Assembly: GCA_028290225.1 (NCBI GenBank)
Contig: JAQGKH010000209.1
Span: 1 to 7,703, forward strand
Source of the DNA: Devosia sp.
Lineage (GTDB): Bacteria > Pseudomonadota > Alphaproteobacteria > Rhizobiales > Devosiaceae
DNA: 7,703 nt
Reading direction: 5' to 3'
Of the stretch, positions 1-4,371 are shown piece by piece. The notes under the pieces are model-generated. The model had not been told where the DNA came from, ran no database searches, and saw only the letters and a program-made list of their open reading frames with translations. The number at the start of each line of letters is the position of its first letter. Positions within the stretch are counted from its first letter, which is position 1. A program made the position numbers and the translations under genes.

Positions 1-193
1 CCCCGTTCAGCACCACATCGCGCCGGCCCACCTCTGGCATCGGCTCCTTGCCCGGCCCGAAATCGCGCAAGGCGCCGCAAATGGCGGTTTTCCTGCCCGC
101 CAGCACGAGCGCGAGCAGTTCGTCCGCCAGTTCCGGCGAGTCGCCAAACCTGAACTGGATGGCATCGGTATATGGGGGCGGCAGGTCAGCCAT
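1..193 (-). CDS. ASCH domain protein, N-terminal part (runs off left edge)
   Basis: The minus strand is open from an ATG at 193 to the window edge, giving about 64 residues that begin MADLPPPYTDAIQFRFGD. The segment FGDSPELADELLALVLAGRKTA followed by a Cys and a charged turn resembles the N-terminal half of ASCH domains, a PUA-like beta-barrel fold thought to bind RNA or modified nucleosides. The precise role is unknown for most members, and some ASCH proteins are amidohydrolases acting on acetylated cytidine. The ATG lies only 5 bases after the pheS stop codon, so the gene is probably co-transcribed with pheS and perhaps translationally coupled, since I see only a weak Shine-Dalgarno. pheT, the usual next gene, is not visible and may follow it. 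The family call rests on recall of the motif, and the C-terminal half cannot be judged. Confidence 0.72.
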   Translation of the reverse strand, partial: MADLPPPYTDAIQFRFGDSPELADELLALVLAGRKTAICGALRDFGPGKEPMPEVGRRDVVLNG

Positions 194-198
194 GGGGT

Positions 199-1329
199 TT
201 AGCTCGACAGCCCGCCAAACAGGGTAGGCAGGTCCAGCGGGCGGAAGCCGTAGTGGTCGAGCCAGCGCTGGTCGGCGTCAAAGAACTGGCGCAGATCGGG
301 CATGCCGTATTTCAGCATGGCGATGCGGTCGATCCCCATGCCCCAGGCAAAGCCCTGATACACATCGGGGTCGAGCCCAGCATTGCGGATCACATTGGGA
401 TGCACCATGCCGCAGCCCAGGATCTCGAGCCAGTCATTGCCTTCGCCAATTCTGACCTCGTTGCCGGAGCGATCGCAGCGCACATCCACTTCCATCGAAG
501 GTTCGGTGAAGGGAAAAAAGCTGGGGCGGAAGCGCAGGGTCACATCGGGCACTTCGAAATAGGCCTTGAGGAACTCCTCCAGGACCCAGCGGAGCTGGCC
601 GATATGGCTGGATTTGTCGATCACCAGCCCCTCAACTTGGTGGAACATGGGCGTATGGGTCTGGTCGGAATCGTTGCGGTAGGTGCGGCCGGGGATAACC
701 ACGCGGATCGGCGGCTCCATCGCCGGCGTGATATAGCTGGCGGCCGGCTTTTCGCCTGTTTGTTGCATCACGCGCACCTGGACGGGCGAAGTATGGGTGC
801 GTAGCAGCTTCTTGACCCCGTCTGGGCCCGGCTTCATGAAAAACGTGTCGTGCATCTCCCGGGCCGGATGGCCCTCCGGGAAATTCAGCGCCGTGAAATT
901 ATAATCGTCCGTCTCGATGTCTGGCCCCTCGGCTATGGAAAAGCCCATATCCGAAAAGATCGCGGTGATTTCATCCAAGGCCTGGCTGATGGGGTGGATG
1001 CGGCCCCGTGCCGTGGGAGCAGGTTGCAGCGGCAGGGTGATATCCAGGGTTTCCGCCGCCAGCCGCGCCTGCAGCGCCTCCGCCTCAAGCGCTGTCGCAC
1101 GCGCTTCGATCAGGCCGGCAATTTCGTTCTTCAGGCCGTTGATCGCTGGCCCCGCCGATTTACGCTCCTCGGGCGCCATGCTGCCCAGCGAGGCCAGCAG
1201 GGCCGAAACGCTGCCCTTCTTGCCCAGCGCCGAAACGCGCACGGCATCGAGCGCGGCGCCATCACCTGCCCGGGCAATGGCATCGGCAAGCTCGGTGCGG
1301 AGAAGATCGATCTGCTGAACAAGGGACAT
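199..1329 (-). CDS. pheS: Phenylalanyl-tRNA synthetase alpha subunit
   Basis: This is the catalytic alpha subunit of the cytoplasmic (alpha-beta)2 phenylalanyl-tRNA synthetase, which charges tRNA-Phe using ATP. The 376-residue product starts at MSLVQQIDLL. Residues 1-90 form the predicted N-terminal coiled coil that contacts tRNA. The class II catalytic core follows: RTHTSPVQVRVM at 177-188, motif 2 around 212-233 (IPGRTYRNDSDQTHTPMFHQ) and motif 3 at 327-339 (GFAWGMGIDRIAM). A328 matches the alanine that shapes the amino-acid pocket in the E. coli enzyme. The length fits alphaproteobacterial PheS, somewhat longer than the 327 residues in E. coli. An in-frame TTG at 1404 would add 25 residues, but it lies inside a strong hairpin and the extra residues do not look like PheS, so I use the ATG at 1329. 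The gene is downstream of rpmI-rplT; pheT is outside the window. Confidence 0.97.
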   Translation of the reverse strand: MSLVQQIDLLRTELADAIARAGDGAALDAVRVSALGKKGSVSALLASLGSMAPEERKSAGPAINGLKNEIAGLIEARATALEAEALQARLAAETLDITLPLQPAPTARGRIHPISQALDEITAIFSDMGFSIAEGPDIETDDYNFTALNFPEGHPAREMHDTFFMKPGPDGVKKLLRTHTSPVQVRVMQQTGEKPAASYITPAMEPPIRVVIPGRTYRNDSDQTHTPMFHQVEGLVIDKSSHIGQLRWVLEEFLKAYFEVPDVTLRFRPSFFPFTEPSMEVDVRCDRSGNEVRIGEGNDWLEILGCGMVHPNVIRNAGLDPDVYQGFAWGMGIDRIAMLKYGMPDLRQFFDADQRWLDHYGFRPLDLPTLFGGLSS

Positions 1330-1364
1330 GGCGTGATCCGGAAAAAACTGAGCGCGGTTAGACC

Positions 1365-1409
1365 AAAACAAAGCGCCTTGCACCAGCCCTTCCGGGTGGC
1401 ACAAGGCGC
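1365..1409 (-). terminator. Strong hairpin with T-rich tail between rplT and pheS
   Basis: Read on the minus strand, the arm GCGCCTTG (1409-1402) pairs perfectly with CAAGGCGC (1380-1373). The stem continues through TGCCA/TGGTG (two G-U pairs) and CCC/GGG, with a GGAA tetraloop and one bulged C. It is followed by TTTGTTTT (1372-1365). This is the form of an intrinsic terminator and begins 26 bases after the rplT stop codon. Only about 35 bases lie between its tail and the pheS start, with no clear promoter in them. It may therefore act as a partial terminator or attenuator between the ribosomal protein genes and pheS. I see no Phe-rich leader peptide with its own stop codon. Confidence 0.75.
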
Positions 1410-1435
1410 AATGATGACCTCAGCGAAGGAGAGTC

Positions 1436-1837
1436 TTAGGCAGAAACGCGGGCGTGCGTAGTGGCTTCAACGCCTTCCAGATACGCCAGGGCTGCCTTGG
1501 CCTTTTCGACCAGTGCGCCGAACGCTGCGGGCTCGGTGATCGCGAGATCGGAGAGCACCTTGCGGTCAACGGCGATCTCAGCCTTGCTGAGGCCGTCGAT
1601 AAATCGACCATAGGTCAATCCGTAATCGCGCACGGCAGCATTGATGCGCTGAATCCATAGCGCGCGGAAGTTGCGCTTCTTGACGCGGCGATCGCGGTAA
1701 GCGTACTGGCCGGCCTTTTCCACCGCCTGCTTGGCAATGCGGATGGTAGACTTGCGACGACCGTAATAGCCCTCGGCAGCCTTCAAGACCTTCTTGTGAC
1801 GGGCGTGGTTGGTAACGCCTCTTTTAACGCGTGACAT
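1436..1837 (-). CDS. rplT: 50S ribosomal protein L20
   Basis: L20 binds 23S rRNA early in large-subunit assembly and in several bacteria represses its own operon. The 133-residue product opens MSRVKRGVTNHARHKKVLK, which is diagnostic for L20. It continues with the basic helical stretch GYYGRRKSTIRIAKQAVEKA and the core RNFRALWIQRINAAVR and YGRFIDGL. About 15 residues extend past the usual E. coli length of 118 (ending HARVSA), as is common in alphaproteobacteria. The ATG is preceded by GAAAGGA about 8 bases upstream. It lies 23 bases after rpmI and is clearly in the same transcript. Confidence 0.98.
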   Translation of the reverse strand: MSRVKRGVTNHARHKKVLKAAEGYYGRRKSTIRIAKQAVEKAGQYAYRDRRVKKRNFRALWIQRINAAVRDYGLTYGRFIDGLSKAEIAVDRKVLSDLAITEPAAFGALVEKAKAALAYLEGVEATTHARVSA

Positions 1838-1860
1838 GTGTCAGGGTCCTTTCGAGAGCG

Positions 1861-2061
1861 TTAGCGGTTATAGGGCATGTACCACTTGACCAGCGATTCA
1901 TCGCCCTTCTGCAGGATCTTGGTCCCGCGATTGGTGCGAATATACTTGGCCGAGTGGTTGATCAGGCGGTGGCGCTTGCCGGCGACGCCGGCCTTGACGC
2001 GACCGGTAGCCGTGAAGCTGAAACGCTTCTTGGCGCCCGATTTGGTCTTCATCTTGGGCAT
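1861..2061 (-). CDS. rpmI: 50S ribosomal protein L35
   Basis: A 66-residue basic ribosomal protein of the large subunit. The sequence MPKMKTKSGAKKRFSFTATG followed by VAGKRHRLINHSAKYIRTNRGT is a full-length, typical alphaproteobacterial L35. The open frame extends 39 codons further upstream, but those codons encode a Pro/Arg-rich stretch unlike L35. The ATG at 2061 also has an AAGGA Shine-Dalgarno at normal spacing. infC, which precedes rpmI in many bacteria, is absent here: the upstream neighbour is the divergent hsp20 gene, so rpmI is first in its transcript. Confidence 0.97.
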   Translation of the reverse strand: MPKMKTKSGAKKRFSFTATGRVKAGVAGKRHRLINHSAKYIRTNRGTKILQKGDESLVKWYMPYNR

Positions 2062-2084
2062 TTTGCGGGTCCTTGGTGTTCGTG

Positions 2085-2145
2085 GATAGACTGAGGGCCT
2101 ATCGCGTTCAAAGACCGCCACGGCATGCCTTGGGGCCGGGCGATC
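2085..2145 (-). promoter_or_regulatory. Structured leader of rpmI-rplT (candidate autoregulatory RNA)
   Basis: The untranslated leader of rpmI contains a long hairpin. On the minus strand GATCGCCCGGC (2145-2135) pairs with GCCG, one bulged T, then GGCGGTC (2124-2113), giving 11 pairs including one G-U and a loop of 10 bases. A smaller hairpin, GATAG/CTATC (2103-2085), follows before the Shine-Dalgarno. Leaders of L35-L20 operons are bound by L20 in Firmicutes and enterobacteria. Whether this structure does the same is inference, as I do not recognise its sequence as a known leader class. Confidence 0.45.
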
Positions 2146-2158
2146 CGGAGAAGTCGGC

Positions 2159-2187
2159 TCTATAGGGGCAAAGCCCACTCAAGGCAA
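2159..2187 (-). promoter_or_regulatory. Sigma-70-type promoter for rpmI-rplT
   Basis: On the minus strand TTGCCT (2187-2182) and TATAGA (2164-2159) are separated by exactly 17 bases. This is a good housekeeping -35/-10 pair pointing at rpmI and predicts a start near 2152 and a leader of about 90 nt. It is back to back with the heat-shock promoter of hsp20, the two -35 boxes being 26 bases apart. Confidence 0.6.
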
Positions 2188-2213
2188 GTCCCTCCGCGTG
2201 AGGGGGCGTTGGT

Positions 2214-2242
2214 CTTGAACGAGACCCTTGGTTGACCCATAT
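2214..2242 (+). promoter_or_regulatory. Sigma-32 (RpoH) heat-shock promoter of hsp20
   Basis: CTTGAA (2214-2219) is followed after 15 bases by ACCCATAT (2235-2242). The sigma-32 consensus is CTTGAA with CCCCATNT at comparable spacing, so only the first base of the -10 differs. It predicts transcription starting near 2249 and lies directly upstream of a small heat-shock gene, a classic RpoH target. Confidence 0.78.
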
Positions 2243-2248
2243 GCTGGC

Positions 2249-2317
2249 AAGGCGCGCGATGCTGCACTTGTCGGGTCTGCGCCAATGCGTTGCTTGCGAT
2301 CAAGGACGGCGTTGATG
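2249..2317 (+). ncRNA. ROSE-like RNA thermometer in the hsp20 5' leader
   Basis: The predicted leader is about 66 nt. Its first hairpin pairs GGCGC (2251-2255) with GCGCC (2279-2283). The second puts the Shine-Dalgarno in a stem: CGUU-G-CUUG (2288-2296) pairs with CAAGGACG (2301-2308) around the loop CGAU, with G2292 bulged and U2291 opposite G2305. A UUGCU motif opposite AGGA with a bulged G is the signature of ROSE elements. These melt at heat-shock temperature and control small heat-shock genes in rhizobia and relatives. The fold was done by hand and its melting behaviour is inferred. Confidence 0.7.
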
Positions 2318-2734
2318 TCACGTGTTTCGGTGTTTTCCGCGCCCTTTCTGCTCGGCTTTGACAGCCTGGAAGAACGGGTCGACCGCCTCGCCAAGGCGGC
2401 TGAGGGCTATCCTCCATATAACATAGAGCGCAGCCTTGCGCCCGATGGCACCGAGCGCTTCCTGGTGTCCATCGCCGTTGCGGGTTTCTCTCCCCAGGAA
2501 CTCGAGGTGACCGCGGAGGACAGCCAGATCCTGGTACGCGGCCGACAGAAGGACGAGGGCGGGCGAGAGTTCCTGCATCGGGGTATTGCCGCGCGGCAGT
2601 TCCAGCGCTCGTTCCTGCTGGCCGAGGGTATGATCGTCAAGGATGCAACTTTAAGCCACGGTATGCTCGTTGTTACTATCGAGCGCCCACAAGCGCCCAA
2701 GATTGCCCGGCGCATAGACATTCGCTCAGTTTGA
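2315..2734 (+). CDS. Small heat-shock protein, Hsp20/IbpA class A
   Basis: An ATP-independent holdase chaperone that binds unfolding proteins as large oligomers. The 139-residue product has a short N-terminal arm (MSRVSVFSAPFLLGFDSLEE) and an alpha-crystallin domain at about 33-125. The domain begins with YPPYNIER and includes FLHRGIAARQFQRSF and the conserved A-x-x-x-x-G-x-L pattern (ATLSHGMLV, 111-119). The C-terminal IXI oligomerisation motif is IDI at 134-136. PPYNIER is typical of IbpA-like class A proteins. The frame is open from a TTG at 2228, but the ATG at 2315 fits the family opening MSR-SVF and has AGGA 8 bases upstream. The product ends in a TGA that overlaps the Shine-Dalgarno of the next gene. 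Expression appears to be set by a sigma-32 promoter and a ROSE-like thermometer. Confidence 0.95.
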   Translation: MSRVSVFSAPFLLGFDSLEERVDRLAKAAEGYPPYNIERSLAPDGTERFLVSIAVAGFSPQELEVTAEDSQILVRGRQKDEGGREFLHRGIAARQFQRSFLLAEGMIVKDATLSHGMLVVTIERPQAPKIARRIDIRSV

Positions 2735-2748
2735 GGAAAGGGCCGAAC

Positions 2749-3036
2749 ATGTACGAAAAGCGTAACACAGAAAATCCAGCCGAGACCTTGGCGCACCCGC
2801 TGAAGTCCCTGACTCGCGCCCAGTTCGCAGCCCTTGGCGGCAGTGCGGTCGCCTATGTACGGCCAGTTGGCGGAGACGTGCTTTCCGCCATGATCGAGGA
2901 AGCCCAGTTCAGCGAAGACGAAGTGTACCAGCTTGTCATGGCAGCTGACGGCACGCCTTTGCTGGTGACCGATACCGAGGACGCGGTCAGCGAATGGCTG
3001 GGCGACCGCAACCTGGGTCTCGCCACCCTGCACTAA
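2749..3036 (+). CDS. DUF1150 family protein, heat-shock operon partner
   Basis: A 95-residue protein of unknown function. The core at about 20-85 matches my recollection of DUF1150: LTRAQFAALGGSAVAYVRPV, then an acidic segment (IEEAQFSEDEVYQ) and a strand-turn-strand around VMAADGTPLLVTDTEDA. No signal peptide, membrane segment or cysteine is seen; the predicted protein is acidic, soluble and cytoplasmic. The start is the ATG at 2749 with GAGGAAAGG just upstream; an in-frame TTG at 2731 is part of that ribosome-binding region. It begins 14 bases after the hsp20 stop, with the Shine-Dalgarno overlapping that stop, so the two are one transcript and probably coupled. From memory, DUF1150 genes often lie beside hsp20 in alphaproteobacteria, which suggests a proteostasis role, but no activity is known to me. 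Confidence 0.85.
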   Translation: MYEKRNTENPAETLAHPLKSLTRAQFAALGGSAVAYVRPVGGDVLSAMIEEAQFSEDEVYQLVMAADGTPLLVTDTEDAVSEWLGDRNLGLATLH

Positions 3037-3065
3037 ATCCCTGGATTACAGAATGGCAGCCTAGC

Positions 3066-3533
3066 TCAGACGCCGTGATGGGGCGCGGGCGGGCTGTTCA
3101 GAATGGCGTAAAGCTGCGCTGCATCCCCGGCGCGGCGCAGTTCTTCCACCACTGCTTCCGTGCGCAGCAATCGAGCCACACGGGAAAGCGCCTTTAGGTG
3201 GTCGGCTCCGGCTCCCGCCGGCGCCAGCAACATCATGATCAGATCAACCGGCTGATCGTCCACGGCATCGAATTCGATGGGCTGGTCGAGCCGGGCAAAC
3301 ACCGCCGTCACCTTTTTGATGCCGGCGGTTTTTCCGTGGGGTATCGCGATGCCGTTGCCCAAGCCCGTGGAGCCGAGCGCTTCACGGTCGGTTATGGCTT
3401 CCAGGATGTCGTTGCTGTCCAGGCCGGTTAGTTCCGCAGCACGTTGGGCAAGCTCTTCGAATAGCTGGTGCTTGGATTGCACTCCGGTACAAGCAAGCAC
3501 CGCACGATCAGCCAGAATTTCGGCCAATTCCAT
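3066..3533 (-). CDS. ptsN: PTS-Ntr EIIA protein (EIIA-Ntr)
   Basis: The terminal phospho-acceptor of the nitrogen-related phosphotransferase system (EI-Ntr, NPr, EIIA-Ntr). It regulates rather than transports, for example potassium uptake, nitrogen and carbon balance and envelope stress. The 155-residue protein is a complete EIIA fructose/mannitol-type domain. The active-site histidine is H66 in the motif GSTGLGNGIAIPHGK, and the family segment PVDLIMMLLAPAGAGADHLKAL follows. The start is ATG 3533, with AAGG 8 bases upstream; a GTG immediately before it (3536) would add one residue. It is the last gene of the lpt-rpoN-hpf-ptsN cluster and converges on DUF1150. rapZ and ptsO, which follow in E. 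coli, are absent. Confidence 0.96.
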   Translation of the reverse strand: MELAEILADRAVLACTGVQSKHQLFEELAQRAAELTGLDSNDILEAITDREALGSTGLGNGIAIPHGKTAGIKKVTAVFARLDQPIEFDAVDDQPVDLIMMLLAPAGAGADHLKALSRVARLLRTEAVVEELRRAGDAAQLYAILNSPPAPHHGV

Positions 3534-3544
3534 CACTATAGCCT

Positions 3545-3580
3545 TAATCTAGATTACTTGGGTGCAGCAGCCACTTGGGT
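3545..3580 (-). promoter_or_regulatory. Palindrome and direct repeats in the hpf-ptsN gap
   Basis: The gap of about 47 bases between hpf and ptsN contains a perfect 12-bp palindrome, TAATCTAGATTA (3545-3556), which abuts the ptsN Shine-Dalgarno. It also holds the octamer ACCCAAGT twice on the minus strand (3580-3573 and 3563-3556), with a 17-base period. The second copy touches the palindrome. This could be an operator or a translational control site, but no known regulator is recognised and chance is possible. Confidence 0.3.
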
Positions 3581-4177
3581 CTAGTTTGCGCCCAGCGCTG
3601 GATCGATCCAGCCAATATTGCCATCGGACCGGCGGTAAACCACATTCAGGCCGCCATGTCCAGCGTGGCGGAACATCACCGCTCCGGCACTGGTCATGTC
3701 GAGCTCCATGACGGCCTCCTCAACCGTGAGGGAGCGCAGGTTCTTGGTGCTTTCCGCAATCACGGGTGGAGCGTAGTCTTCCGGCAGTTCTTCGTGCTGA
3801 TCGGACGAGCCGAGCACGGTATACTGGGCGGGAGATCCGTCGGCCTGTACCGGCTCGGTTTGCCCGATGCCAAACCCGCCGCGCCGATAGGATTTGAGCT
3901 TGCGGTTGTAACGGCGCAGCCGTTTTTCGATGTGCTGCGTCATCAGCTCATAAGCGGCAATCGCATCCCCGCCAATGGCGCTGGCCTGCAGCACCGCTCC
4001 GGTATCCAGATGCACCACGCAGTCTGCCAGAAAGCCGCTTCCGTCGGGAGTAAGGGTGAGGTGGCCATCATAATGGCCGTCAAAATACTTTCCCACCACC
4101 GCGTCGATATAGTCCTCCGCGCGACCGCGCAGGGCCTCGCCGACATCCATGTTCTTTCCCGAAACGCGTAAGCTCAT
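3581..4177 (-). CDS. hpf: Ribosome hibernation-promoting factor, long form
   Basis: It binds the 30S decoding region and dimerises ribosomes into inactive 100S particles in stationary phase or stress. The 198-residue protein has the S30AE/RaiA domain at about 1-105 (MSLRVSGKNMDVGEALRGRA, then IEKRLRRYNRKLKSYRR) and an acidic, variable linker. The C-terminal dimerisation domain at about 137-194 includes KNLRSLTVEEAVMELDM and GGLNVVYRRSDGNIGWIDP. Having both domains makes it long HPF, unlike the short HPF encoded at the same place in E. coli. The ATG at 4177 has GAGG 5 bases upstream; the frame continues 14 codons further but without family similarity. It lies between rpoN and ptsN, the conserved order. 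Confidence 0.96.
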   Translation of the reverse strand: MSLRVSGKNMDVGEALRGRAEDYIDAVVGKYFDGHYDGHLTLTPDGSGFLADCVVHLDTGAVLQASAIGGDAIAAYELMTQHIEKRLRRYNRKLKSYRRGGFGIGQTEPVQADGSPAQYTVLGSSDQHEELPEDYAPPVIAESTKNLRSLTVEEAVMELDMTSAGAVMFRHAGHGGLNVVYRRSDGNIGWIDPALGAN

Positions 4178-4371
4178 GGTATCCTCTTTCTTTGTTCTCG
4201 CTTGATGCGCCGGCACCAAACACCACTTGGTGACCGCCTCGAAGCGCGGCCCTCAGTGTGCAGGGCTAAGTCCGGCCACAGGCATCCAACGCGTAACTTG
4301 CCTTATGGGTTCGAAGCGGGACGTTGCGATATCGGCGCATGGTCCGATTGGCGAGCGGACGTGCCCGCGCT
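4178..4371 (-). other. rpoN-hpf intergenic region with small hairpins
   Basis: This stretch of 194 bases encodes no convincing gene. Reading the minus strand, GTCCG/CGGAC (4360-4342) can form a weak hairpin soon after the rpoN stop, without a T tract. Nearer hpf, CACCAA/TTGGTG (4232-4214) forms a 6-bp stem with a 7-base loop, overlapping the shorter palindrome CACCAAGTGGTG. I find no convincing -35/-10 or -24/-12 pair, although the length suggests that hpf has its own promoter. Confidence 0.35.

Noticed and set aside
1330..1404. A 25-residue N-terminal extension or Phe leader peptide for pheS (contains FF)
   Set aside because: It starts at a TTG inside the hairpin stem, has no stop of its own, runs straight into pheS and has only three Phe, so it is neither a family-like extension nor a proper leader peptide.
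172..1461. Long plus-strand open frames opposite pheS
   Set aside because: They are antisense to a fully convincing pheS, their Arg/His/Ala-rich translations resemble no family, and long shadow frames are expected at this GC content.
2062..2178. N-terminally extended L35
   Set aside because: The 39 extra residues do not look like L35 and cover the predicted promoter and leader hairpin; the ATG at 2061 has its own Shine-Dalgarno.
3036..3047. AATCC-CT-GGATT inverted repeat between DUF1150 and ptsN as a bidirectional terminator
   Set aside because: The 2-base centre leaves only about 4 pairs in a hairpin and there is no T tract on either strand.
4340..4371. Possible sigma-54 site (GGCACG...CTCGC) upstream of hpf
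   Set aside because: The GG and GC are 11 bases apart instead of 10 and the -12 box is not TTGC.
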